Source of the DNA: Rhizobiaceae bacterium
GTDB lineage: Bacteria; Pseudomonadota; Alphaproteobacteria; Rhizobiales; Rhizobiaceae
Direction of reading: 5' to 3'
Length of the DNA stretch: 15,833 bases
Assembly (NCBI GenBank): GCA_016793565.1
Contig: JAEUMA010000633.1
Location: forward strand, 1 to 15,833
Shown: one piece after another, positions 7,054-13,811 of the stretch
How the letters are laid out: every line of letters begins with the position of its first letter
How positions within the stretch are numbered: position 1 is the first letter of the stretch
The notes under the pieces: model-generated
The model's database searches: none
Seen by the model: only the letters and a program-made list of their open reading frames with translations
What the model was told of the DNA's origin: nothing
Program-made: the position numbers and the translations under genes

Positions 7054-7881
7054 TCAGCCGATTGCCGGCTTGGCGCGCTGCCAATGGGCTTCCATTTCGT
7101 CCAGTGTGGCCGTTTCAAGGGATTTTCCCTCGGCCAGCACGGCTTTCTCCACGAAATGGAAGCGCGAGCGGAATTTTTCGTTAGTGCCGGACAGCGCCTT
7201 TTCGGCGTCCAGCCCGAGATGCCGGCCGAGATTGACGACCACGAACAGCAGATCGCCGAACTCGTCCTCGGAGGCAGCGCGGTCGGCGGCCGCGATGGCC
7301 TCGCGCAATTCGGCGATCTCTTCCTCCATCTTGTCGAGGACCGGCCCGACCGCGCCCCAGTCGAAGCCCACCTGGGCGGCCTTCTGCTGCAGCTTCAGCG
7401 CGCGCGTCAGCGCGGGCAGGGCGACCGGCAGGCCGTCGAGGTAGCCGCCGCCGTGATCCTCGGCGGGCAGGCCGCGCGCCAGCCGCGCCGCGCGCTTCTC
7501 GGCCTTCTCCCCCGCCTTGATCTTCTCCCACACGCCTTTGGCCATACCGGCGCCGCGGGCGGTCTCGTCGCCGAACACATGCGGATGGCGCCTGATCATC
7601 TTGCGCGTGACGGCCTCGACGACGTCGCCGAAGGCGAAGTCGCCGGCCTCCTCGGCCATGCGCGCATGATAGACCACCTGCAGAAGCAGATCGCCGAGTT
7701 CGTCGCGCAGGTCGTCCATGTCGCCGCGCGCGATCGCATCGGCCACCTCGTAGGCCTCCTCGATCGTATAGGGGGCGATACTGGCAAAGGTCTGCTCGAC
7801 GTCCCAGGGGCAGCCGGTGAGGGGCGTGCGCAGCGCCGCCATGATCTCGATGAGACGGGAAATGTCCTTGGACGGCTGCAT
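7054..7881 (-). CDS. mazG: Nucleoside triphosphate pyrophosphohydrolase MazG
   Basis: The 275-residue product starts at an ATG at 7881 (MQPSKDISRL). It has two MazG-type modules, as in the full-length enzyme. The first holds CPWD at about 24-27, EEAYE (41-45) and ELGD (61-64), which are the magnesium-binding acidic residues. The second holds KMEEEIAELREAI and EDEFGDLLFVVVNLGRHLG in the C-terminal half. MazG hydrolyses nucleoside triphosphates to monophosphates and pyrophosphate in the cytoplasm and is linked to cleaning damaged nucleotides and to controlling alarmone levels. It lies 76 bases downstream of phnE2 on the same strand, so read-through from the phn operon is possible. No clear terminator separates them. 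Confidence 0.95.
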   Translation of the reverse strand: MQPSKDISRLIEIMAALRTPLTGCPWDVEQTFASIAPYTIEEAYEVADAIARGDMDDLRDELGDLLLQVVYHARMAEEAGDFAFGDVVEAVTRKMIRRHPHVFGDETARGAGMAKGVWEKIKAGEKAEKRAARLARGLPAEDHGGGYLDGLPVALPALTRALKLQQKAAQVGFDWGAVGPVLDKMEEEIAELREAIAAADRAASEDEFGDLLFVVVNLGRHLGLDAEKALSGTNEKFRSRFHFVEKAVLAEGKSLETATLDEMEAHWQRAKPAIG

Positions 7882-7957
7882 GGGCGGATCCTGGCTCGCG
7901 GGGAACGGCGCCCGTCATTAGGCGCGGCGCGCATCGCTGTCGAGCCCGCGGCTGCGA

Positions 7958-9307
7958 TCAGGAATGTCCCATGAGCCGGCGGCGCAGGCTGCTCGAAACG
8001 CCGTCGAAGACGTAGACGACCATCAGGATCAGCAGCACCATGTAGGCGACGTTCTCCCAGTCCGTGTTGGTGCGCATGGCCTCCCAAAGCTTGAGGCCGA
8101 TGCCGCCGGCGCCCACCGCGCCGATGATGGTGGCGGAGCGGGTATTGGATTCCCAGAAATAGAGCGACTGGCTGAGGAAGACGGGCATCACCTGCGGCAG
8201 CACCCCATAGCGCTGCACGAGAATGGGCGCCGCACCGACCGAGCGGATGCCCTCGCGCTGGCGGTCGTCGATGTTCTCCAGCGTCTCGGAATAGAGCTTT
8301 CCCAGCGTGCCGGTGTCGGTGAAGAAGATAGCGGAGATGCCGGCCAGCGGCCCCGGGCCGAAGGCGCGCGTGAAGAACAGCGCCCAGATGAACATGTCGA
8401 CGGCGCGAAGGAAATCGAACAGCCGCTTGGTGACCTGGTTGACGATGCGGCTGCCGGTAATGTTTCGGGCCGCCAGGAAGGCGAGCGGGAAGGCCAGCAG
8501 CGACGCGAGCACGGTGCCGACGAAGGCCATGACGATAGTCTGTAGCAGCTTCAGCCAGACGTCGCCGTGCTGCCATTCGGCATTGTTGACGATGTTGTCC
8601 CAGGCGAGCGAGAGGTTGGAGTGCGCGGGATCGATGCGCTCTCCCGAAACGATCAGCGCCATCACCTGCCCGAACGACTTGCCCCAAAAGGGAGAATTGG
8701 CGTCGAAGAAGAAATTCTCCCAGCCCCAGAAGCGCTGACGGACCTTTACTTCGTCGCCCTCCACGTCGATCCGGCCCTTGAAGCCGAAGTCGAGCGGTAC
8801 GCGTCCGCCGGGTTCCTTCTGCGAGGCCCAGGCCGGCAGGGAACCGCGCGGATGCACTTCTTCGCCCGGGCCTATGTCGAGGACCAGAATTTCGCCGTCG
8901 TGGTCGACGCGGACCTGTTGCGGCACGATGTCAATCGTGGTGCCCCGCATGTCGAGCAGGATGCGCGTCGCCGTTCCAGGCTCCGTTTCGCCCTCCAGCG
9001 TGACCCAGTCGGGCTGCCTGTCCGGCCTATAGGCTGAAAAGCGGGGATAGGAGACGGAAAGCCTGCTGTTTTCGAAGGTGATGGTCGGGCGCGTCTCGTA
9101 GCTCACCCAGTCGGCCAGGTAGCTTCCCGCAATCGACCAGTTGCCGCCGGCGAGCACCGCGCCGATGGAAAAGAACCACCATGCGAACACGGCGTATGCG
9201 ACAACGCCCGCCGTCGTCAGCCAGCCGATCACGGAGCGTCTTGACACGCCCTTGAACAGGTCCGGATGGCGCGCCTCGATCTCGTCGACGGTTGCGGCGG
9301 AAAGCAT
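7958..9307 (-). CDS. phnE: Phosphonate/phosphate ABC transporter permease PhnE2, with a large periplasmic insert
   Basis: The ATG at 9307 (MLSAATVDEI) lies 5 bases after the phnE1 stop and gives 449 residues, much longer than the ~260-320 of ordinary PhnE. A first membrane helix is at about 28-52. A polar, strand-rich region of nearly 200 residues follows (about 53-250), probably periplasmic. The normal permease core comes next: helices near 255-280 and 300-330, the EAA loop EGIRSVGAAPILVQRYGVLPQ (352-372), then SATIIGAVGAGGIGLKLWEA and a last helix near 420-437. The EAA loop docks on the ATPase PhnC. As the fourth gene after phnC, phnD and phnE1 it is the second half of a heterodimeric permease, comparable to PhoT/PhoE of the Sinorhizobium phoCDET system. 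The role of the insert is unknown. Confidence 0.9.
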   Translation of the reverse strand: MLSAATVDEIEARHPDLFKGVSRRSVIGWLTTAGVVAYAVFAWWFFSIGAVLAGGNWSIAGSYLADWVSYETRPTITFENSRLSVSYPRFSAYRPDRQPDWVTLEGETEPGTATRILLDMRGTTIDIVPQQVRVDHDGEILVLDIGPGEEVHPRGSLPAWASQKEPGGRVPLDFGFKGRIDVEGDEVKVRQRFWGWENFFFDANSPFWGKSFGQVMALIVSGERIDPAHSNLSLAWDNIVNNAEWQHGDVWLKLLQTIVMAFVGTVLASLLAFPLAFLAARNITGSRIVNQVTKRLFDFLRAVDMFIWALFFTRAFGPGPLAGISAIFFTDTGTLGKLYSETLENIDDRQREGIRSVGAAPILVQRYGVLPQVMPVFLSQSLYFWESNTRSATIIGAVGAGGIGLKLWEAMRTNTDWENVAYMVLLILMVVYVFDGVSSSLRRRLMGHS

Positions 9308-9312
9308 CGCGG

Positions 9313-10263
9313 TTATCCGGCTCCGAAGGCGAAAGCCTGTTCGCCGACCAGCTTGCGGCGCAGGACAGCGGACAACTGGTCGACGGCGGTGATGGTGATG
9401 AGCAGCAGCAGTACGATGGCAAGCGTCTTGGCCTCGTGGTTGCGGCTGATCGCTAGCCGCAGTTCCTCGCCGATGCCGCCGCCGCCGACCGCGCCGATAA
9501 TGGTGGAGGCGCGCACGTTGATCTCGAGGCGCAGAAGGCCGTAGCTCAGGAAATTGGGCATCACCTGCGGCACGATGCCAAAGCGGACGCGCTCCAGCCA
9601 GGAAGCGCCGACAGCTCGCAGGCCTTCGTCCGGCTTCATGTCCGCATTCTCGACGACTTCGAAGAACATCTTGCCGAGCGCGCCCGTGGTGTGGATGGCC
9701 ACAGCGATGATGGCTGGGACGGCACCGAGCGAAAGGACGGCCAGGAAAAAGCCCGCGATGACGATCTCCGGAAAGGCACGCAGGATTTCCAGAAAGCGGC
9801 GCACGAAGAAGCGCAGCCAGCGGCGCGTGACGAGGTTGGATGCGGCGAAGAAGCAAAGGACGAAGCCGAGCGAGAAGCCGATCAGCGTCGCGGTGAGCGC
9901 GATGTTGATGGTCTCGACCATCTTGTAGACGTATTCGGGCAGATAGAGCCCGTGCGCCAGCTCGACGCGCCCTTCCGGATAGTTGAACTTCAGGCTGCCG
10001 TCGTCATAGGGCGAGGGCAGGTCGAAGAGCGCGCGGCCGACTTCGGTGGCGTCGCGCGGCGTCATCTGGTCGACGAAGTCGAAGAAATAGGGCAGGCGGT
10101 CCCAGAACTTGCCGGCGCTGGTCTCGTTCGCGAACCACAGCGAGCCGCCCATCGCCAGGAAGAACAGCGCCAAGCCCGCCAGCGAATAGAGGCGGCGCCG
10201 GCCGGCGAGGTCGCGCCAGTGCTGCTCAACGGCCAGCCCGGCTTCGGAGATGGAAGCGTTCAT
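9313..10263 (-). CDS. phnE: Phosphonate/phosphate ABC transporter permease PhnE1
   Basis: I chose the ATG at 10263 (MNASISEAGL, 316 residues); a GTG at 10287 would lie inside a perfect hairpin and is unlikely. A first membrane helix is at about 28-44. A periplasmic segment of some 65-70 residues follows, then core helices near 118-142, 155-185 and 280-295. The EAA loop EGLRAVGASWLERVRFGIVPQ (213-233) and RASTIIGAVGGGGIGEELR (251-269) are typical of the PhnE family. The protein is predicted to form the inner-membrane channel together with PhnE2. The phnE1 stop (TAA at 9313-9315 on the minus strand) leaves 5 bases before phnE2, so they are cotranslated. A 66-base gap with a strong hairpin separates it from phnD. 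Confidence 0.93.
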   Translation of the reverse strand: MNASISEAGLAVEQHWRDLAGRRRLYSLAGLALFFLAMGGSLWFANETSAGKFWDRLPYFFDFVDQMTPRDATEVGRALFDLPSPYDDGSLKFNYPEGRVELAHGLYLPEYVYKMVETINIALTATLIGFSLGFVLCFFAASNLVTRRWLRFFVRRFLEILRAFPEIVIAGFFLAVLSLGAVPAIIAVAIHTTGALGKMFFEVVENADMKPDEGLRAVGASWLERVRFGIVPQVMPNFLSYGLLRLEINVRASTIIGAVGGGGIGEELRLAISRNHEAKTLAIVLLLLITITAVDQLSAVLRRKLVGEQAFAFGAG

Positions 10264-10278
10264 ACGCCGGATCCGACC

Positions 10279-10312
10279 GGAGTGCACGCCGCGGCGACGC
10301 GGCGTGCACTCC
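10279..10312 (-). repeat. Perfect 15-bp inverted repeat (hairpin) between phnD and phnE1
   Basis: The arms at 10279-10293 (GGAGTGCACGCCGCG on the plus strand) and 10298-10312 are perfect reverse complements with a 4-base loop. The phn transcript crosses it after the phnD stop and 15 bases before the phnE1 ATG. There is no T run after it in the direction of transcription, so it is unlikely to be a full intrinsic terminator. Such intra-operon stems often protect the 3' end of the binding-protein mRNA and lower permease expression, which is my inference here. Confidence 0.8.
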
Positions 10313-10329
10313 TTGGGGCCGAGTTCGGA

Positions 10330-11241
10330 TTAAGAACCGATCTGCGCCTTACGGGCGTCGATGATCGGCTGGTAGAAAGCCGGGGTAACTTCCATGTAGC
10401 TCTTGAAGTCGCCGCCCTGGATCGCCGAGAAGCAGGCGGGGTCCTTGGTGGGCAGATCCATCATGAAGGCCTTGAACTTCTCCTTGACCCCGGCGTCGAG
10501 GCCGGTGCGCACGACGATCGGGCCGTTCGGGATCAGCGGCGACTTCCAGATCTCGACCAGGTCGTCCATGTCGAGAATGCCCTTGTCGACCATCTTGCGC
10601 AGGTTGCCGGAGGTATAGCCGTCCTTCCATTCACCGACACCCGAGCCGAAGGTCGTGCCGGCATCGAAGGTGCCCTTCAAGACTTCAAGGACGAGGTTTT
10701 CATGGCCGCCGCCGAAGCCGGTCTCGGCGAAATAATCCTTCACGGCGACGCCGCCGAGATCCTTCGGAAGGGCGGTGACGGGGATCAGATAGCCCGAGGT
10801 CGAGTCGGGATCGGCGAAGCCCAGCTTCTTGCCCTTGAGGTCGGCAAGCGAGGTGATGCCGGAATCCTTGCGCGCGACCATGATGGAATAATAGCCGGTG
10901 GCGCCGTCGGTCTGCACGGTGGTCAGGATCGGCTCAACCGCGTCCTTGTTCTGCAGATAGATCTTGGCGTAGCCCGACGCGCCGAGTTCGGCATAGTCGA
11001 GAGTGCCGCCAAGCAGGCCTTGGATGGTGCCGTCATAGTCGGCGGCCGGGAACAGCGACACTTTCTCGACGCCGAGAGCGGCCGGAAGCTGGTTGACCAT
11101 GCATTGGAAGTTGCGCAGGCGGTCGGCTTCGTTCTCGCCGCCGATCAGCCCGATGCGGAACTCCTTGAGTTGGTCGGCCTGAGCGGAACCGATTGCGAGC
11201 ACGGCGAGCGACACGGCGCCGAAAACGATCTTCCTGAACAT
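10330..11241 (-). CDS. phnD: Phosphonate/phosphate ABC transporter periplasmic binding protein PhnD
   Basis: The ATG at 11241 (MFRKIVFGAV) is preceded by AGGAG 6 bases upstream, which settles the start. The product is 303 residues. A classic signal peptide ends in IGSAQA near residue 22, so the mature protein is periplasmic. Visible PhnD-family features are the early strand FRIGLIGGEN, GLLGGTLDYAELG (75-87), the ligand-loop segment FADPDSTSGYLIP (142-154), GGGHENLVLEVLKG (177-190) with His180, and TFDAG (191-195) with Asp193. These fit the Ser/Thr, His and Asp positions that bind the phosphonate or phosphate group in the family. It delivers substrate to the PhnE1/PhnE2 channel. Whether it prefers phosphate, phosphonates or phosphite cannot be read from the sequence. 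Confidence 0.93.
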   Translation of the reverse strand: MFRKIVFGAVSLAVLAIGSAQADQLKEFRIGLIGGENEADRLRNFQCMVNQLPAALGVEKVSLFPAADYDGTIQGLLGGTLDYAELGASGYAKIYLQNKDAVEPILTTVQTDGATGYYSIMVARKDSGITSLADLKGKKLGFADPDSTSGYLIPVTALPKDLGGVAVKDYFAETGFGGGHENLVLEVLKGTFDAGTTFGSGVGEWKDGYTSGNLRKMVDKGILDMDDLVEIWKSPLIPNGPIVVRTGLDAGVKEKFKAFMMDLPTKDPACFSAIQGGDFKSYMEVTPAFYQPIIDARKAQIGS

Positions 11242-11258
11242 CGTAGTCTCCTGTCTTG

Positions 11259-11274
11259 GCCGGCCCTTGCCGGC
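11259..11274 (-). repeat. Short GC hairpin between phnC and phnD
   Basis: GCCGGC (11259-11264), loop CCTT, GCCGGC (11269-11274) can form a 6-bp stem in the phnC-phnD gap, 17 bases before the phnD ATG and just upstream of its AGGAG. The rest of the 88-base gap shows no other clear signal. Together with the larger stem after phnD it brackets the phnD message. Confidence 0.4.
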
Positions 11275-11329
11275 GGTCTGGTGGAAAGGACGAACTCTTT
11301 TCGCGGGGGGTCGGACGCGCCAGCCCCGC

Positions 11330-12181
11330 TCACGCACCCGCCAAAGCGGGTTCCAGCGGCGCAGCCGGTTCGAACTTGCGCGGGCGGCCTTCGGAGATGC
11401 TGGTGGAGGTGATGCTTTCCGAGATCTCCGAGCCGTCGCCCGCCGCGCCGTAGACGGTCCGCACAGCCTCGCGCGTCAATGCGTCGGGCGGTCCGTCGAA
11501 GACGACCTTGCCGGCCGCCATGCCGATCACGCGCTCGCAATAGCCGCGCGCGGTATCCAGCGTGTGGAGATTGGTGATGACGGTGATGCCCTCGCGCCGG
11601 TTGATGTCGGCGAGCGAATCCATGACGACCTTGGCGTTCAGCGGGTCGAGCGAGGCGATCGGCTCGTCGGCCAGCAGCAGTCGCGGCTCCTGGGTGAGGG
11701 CGCGCGCGATTGCAACGCGCTGCTGCTGCCCGCCGGAAAGCGTGCCGGCCGGCTGCAAGGCGGTGCGCACGATGTCCAGGCGCTCCAGCGCAGCGATCGC
11801 TCCGGCGCGCTCCTCGCGCGAAAAGGCGCCGACCAGGTTCATCAGGGTCGAGCGGTGGTTGAGACGGCCGAGCAGTACGTTGGTCAGCACGTTAAGACGG
11901 GGGACCAGGTTAAACTGCTGGAAGATCATGGCGCAGTCGCGCTGCCAGCGCCGCAGCGCCGCGCCGCGCAAGGCCGACACGTCGACGCCGTCATGTACGA
12001 TGGTGCCCTCGCTTGGATCGATCAGCCGGTTGATCATACGTAGCAGCGTCGACTTGCCGGCGCCGGACCGGCCGATGATGCCCACCATCTGCCCGCGGGG
12101 AATGGAGATATCGACGGAGGCGACCGCGGTATGTTTTCCGAAGCGGCGCGAAACGCCGCGGATTTCCAGCATTGGCGTCAT
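11330..12181 (-). CDS. phnC: Phosphonate/phosphate ABC transporter ATP-binding protein PhnC
   Basis: The ATG at 12181 (MTPMLEIRGV) has GGAG 5 bases upstream, better placed than for the Met three codons later; the frame continues to 12337 without a credible start. The product is 283 residues. It has Walker A GRSGAGKST (37-45), a Q-loop around FQQFNLVPRLNVLTNVLLGRL (88 onward), the signature LSGGQQQR (148-155), Walker B RLLLADEP (167-174) and the switch His206 in TNLHTLDTA. The NLVPRLxVLxNVLxGRL segment is characteristic of PhnC rather than of general ABC ATPases. About 30 residues beyond the usual end are polar and of unknown use. It is the first gene of phnC-phnD-phnE1-phnE2, powers import by ATP hydrolysis at the inner membrane, and is preceded by a PHO-box-like sequence. 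Confidence 0.95.
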   Translation of the reverse strand: MTPMLEIRGVSRRFGKHTAVASVDISIPRGQMVGIIGRSGAGKSTLLRMINRLIDPSEGTIVHDGVDVSALRGAALRRWQRDCAMIFQQFNLVPRLNVLTNVLLGRLNHRSTLMNLVGAFSREERAGAIAALERLDIVRTALQPAGTLSGGQQQRVAIARALTQEPRLLLADEPIASLDPLNAKVVMDSLADINRREGITVITNLHTLDTARGYCERVIGMAAGKVVFDGPPDALTREAVRTVYGAAGDGSEISESITSTSISEGRPRKFEPAAPLEPALAGA

Positions 12182-12251
12182 GGCCGCTCCGGTCCCGGCC
12201 CGGTCGCAACGACCGCGCGGAACCTCGCTAGCGCACCTGCGTGAAGCCTGC

Positions 12252-12280
12252 GTGTCGGGCTGATGACAGTTCCATAACGG
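12252..12280 (-). promoter_or_regulatory. PHO-box-like direct repeats upstream of phnC
   Basis: On the minus strand the sequence reads CCGTTAT-GGAA-CTGTCAT (12280 down to 12263), matching the PhoB pattern of two CTGTCAT-like 7-mers with a 4-base spacer: the second is perfect and the first is 5 of 7. A weaker third unit CCGACAC (4 of 7) follows after exactly 4 bases, ending at 12252. The box lies about 80 bases before the phnC ATG and is correctly oriented. It predicts induction by phosphate starvation through PhoB, as known for rhizobial phoCDET. Confidence 0.55.
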
Positions 12281-12343
12281 GACGGGAGGAGGCAGCCCGC
12301 GGGAGCGCCAGCCACATTCTTGCCCGTTTCCTGACATATTCGG

Positions 12344-12358
12344 TTAATGCCGTGCTAA
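12344..12358 (+). promoter_or_regulatory. Candidate CtrA-type site upstream of the rlpA-like gene
   Basis: TTAA-TGCCGTG-CTAA is one mismatch from the CtrA consensus TTAA-N7-TTAA. It lies about 100 bases before the start of the RlpA-like gene in the divergent phnC/rlpA region (12182-12460, 279 bases). Further downstream, CTGCGG-GAGA-CCGCAG at 12402-12417 forms a 6-bp stem with a GNRA-type loop in the probable leader. Beyond these and the PHO-box-like repeats I see no further signal in this gap. Confidence 0.3.
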
Positions 12359-12460
12359 GGGTTGTCGTGCGATGAGGGGTGCGCGGCGATGTTTTGCCAG
12401 CCTGCGGGAGACCGCAGAACGTGCGTTCAGTAGGGGGATTTCCCGCATGGTGCCTGCGGC

Positions 12461-13690
12461 ATGATGTGCGCGGATCGGGGACGAATCCGTTTCGGCGTCA
12501 AGGGTATCGTGGTGGCACTGGCGGCGGTCCTCGCGGCCTCGTGCACCTCGGCACCGCCAAAATCAATGGTGGTGAAGAAACCCACCACGAAAGAATACTT
12601 TCCGGAAAGCAAGTACGGCGTGAAGGCCAGCCCGCGGGTCAGCAATCTGCGCACGCGCCTGCCGCGCGGCGGCGGACGCGACCAGATAGGCAAGCCCTAC
12701 ATGGTCGCCGGCAAGATGTATTACCCGAAGGAAGACAAGAAGTACCGCCGGGTAGGCAAGGCCTCCTGGTACGGCGACGCCTTCCACGGACGCCTGACCG
12801 CCAACGGCGAAATCTACGACATGACGCACCTGACCGCCGCGCATCCGACGATGCCGCTGCCGAGCTATGCCCGCGTCACCAATACCAAGAACGGCGCATC
12901 CCTCATCGTTCGCGTCAACGACCGTGGTCCCTACGCTAACGGCCGCATTATCGATCTGTCGCGCCGCGCCGCGGAGATGCTGGACTATACCCATACCGGC
13001 ACCGCGAATGTAATGGTGGAGTATGTCGGCCGCGCGCCGCTGGACGGCCAGGACGATTCCTATCTGATGGCCTCCTATCACCCCGGCAACAAGGTGCCGG
13101 ATCCGTCTGACGGGCTGCCGACCGGCGTGATGATCGCCATGAACGGATCGACGCCCACTGTTTCCGCAGATGGACAGTCGCCGTCGGTAGCCTTTCCGGG
13201 TCAGCTCAACGACGTAGCCGTCGCTGCCTCTCCGGCGGTCGACGTCGCCTCGCTCAAGCTGCCGGATCTCGGCCCGATCGCTCCGGTCCGCCCTGCCTAC
13301 GAACTGGCGCTGCCGGAGCAGACGCAAGTGGCGATGGCTACTATGTCCTACGCTTCGGAGCCGACGAACGGGGCCGCTATGGCCCTGGCGGCCATCAGTG
13401 GCGACGAAACCGCCCGCGCCGGTCTCGGCTGGAAGCAACCGGACGCGAGCGCGTCCGTCGCGGCTTCGGCCGAATACATCGCTGCCGGCTCCTTCGAGGA
13501 TCGCACCGATGCGGCGGCCCTGGTCGCCGGACTGTCTGATCTCGGCCGGCCGGCGATCGACGCGACGCAGGTGGATGGAAAGACGATCTACACCGTCTCC
13601 CTCTATCCGGACGGCCGCCTGTCGGTAGACGCGATGCTGGAGGCGGCCTGGCAGCAGGGCGCGCCCGATGCCATCAGCGTTCGCGAATAG
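12461..13690 (+). CDS. rlpA: RlpA-like septal ring lipoprotein (DPBB domain plus C-terminal SPOR domain)
   Basis: The frame starts at ATG 12461 or 12464; neither has a strong ribosome binding site. The product is 409 residues. A basic start and hydrophobic run end in the lipobox LAASC (Cys28), so it is probably an outer-membrane lipoprotein. After a segment with GKPYMVAGKMYYPKED comes a double-psi beta-barrel at about 99-187 with ASWYGDAFHGRLTANGEIYD, Glu117 and His128. These match in spacing the catalytic Glu120/His131 of Pseudomonas aeruginosa RlpA, which cleaves naked glycan strands as a lytic transglycosylase. RVNDRGPY and GRIIDLS are also kept. A long Pro/Ala-rich linker leads to a SPOR domain at about 335-409, which targets denuded glycan at the septum. 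All expected catalytic residues are present, so an active enzyme is likely. It is followed by a carboxypeptidase gene. Confidence 0.92.
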   Translation: MMCADRGRIRFGVKGIVVALAAVLAASCTSAPPKSMVVKKPTTKEYFPESKYGVKASPRVSNLRTRLPRGGGRDQIGKPYMVAGKMYYPKEDKKYRRVGKASWYGDAFHGRLTANGEIYDMTHLTAAHPTMPLPSYARVTNTKNGASLIVRVNDRGPYANGRIIDLSRRAAEMLDYTHTGTANVMVEYVGRAPLDGQDDSYLMASYHPGNKVPDPSDGLPTGVMIAMNGSTPTVSADGQSPSVAFPGQLNDVAVAASPAVDVASLKLPDLGPIAPVRPAYELALPEQTQVAMATMSYASEPTNGAAMALAAISGDETARAGLGWKQPDASASVAASAEYIAAGSFEDRTDAAALVAGLSDLGRPAIDATQVDGKTIYTVSLYPDGRLSVDAMLEAAWQQGAPDAISVRE

Positions 13691-13811
13691 GCCACGAACG
13701 CTCGCCCGATCACAAAGCGTTGCATCGCGCCGCCCGATCTTGATGGCGGCGGCGGCATCCTGATAGCCTTGCCTCGTCCGCATCGCGGCAAGCGCCATCG
13801 GGACTTTGTGC

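Noticed and set aside
7958..9856. Extension of PhnE2 upstream to 9856 to make a 632-residue protein.
   Set aside because: The extra part overlaps phnE1 in another frame and is shadow sequence. The ATG at 9307, 5 bases after the phnE1 stop, is the natural start.
9691..11412. Long plus-strand open frame opposite phnD and phnE1.
   Set aside because: It is an antisense shadow of two clear transporter genes, rich in Arg, Glu, Gly and Ala without motifs.
12331..12337. CTGACAT, a possible extra PHO half-site or -35 element.
   Set aside because: The units 11 bases before and after match poorly (3 of 7), and no good -10 hexamer follows at 16-18 bases.
13697..13750. Inverted repeats after the RlpA-like gene (AACGCT/AGCGTT and GCCGCC/GGCGGC) as a terminator.
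   Set aside because: The stems are only 6 bp with 10-13-base loops and no T run follows, so they are not distinguishable from chance in GC-rich DNA.
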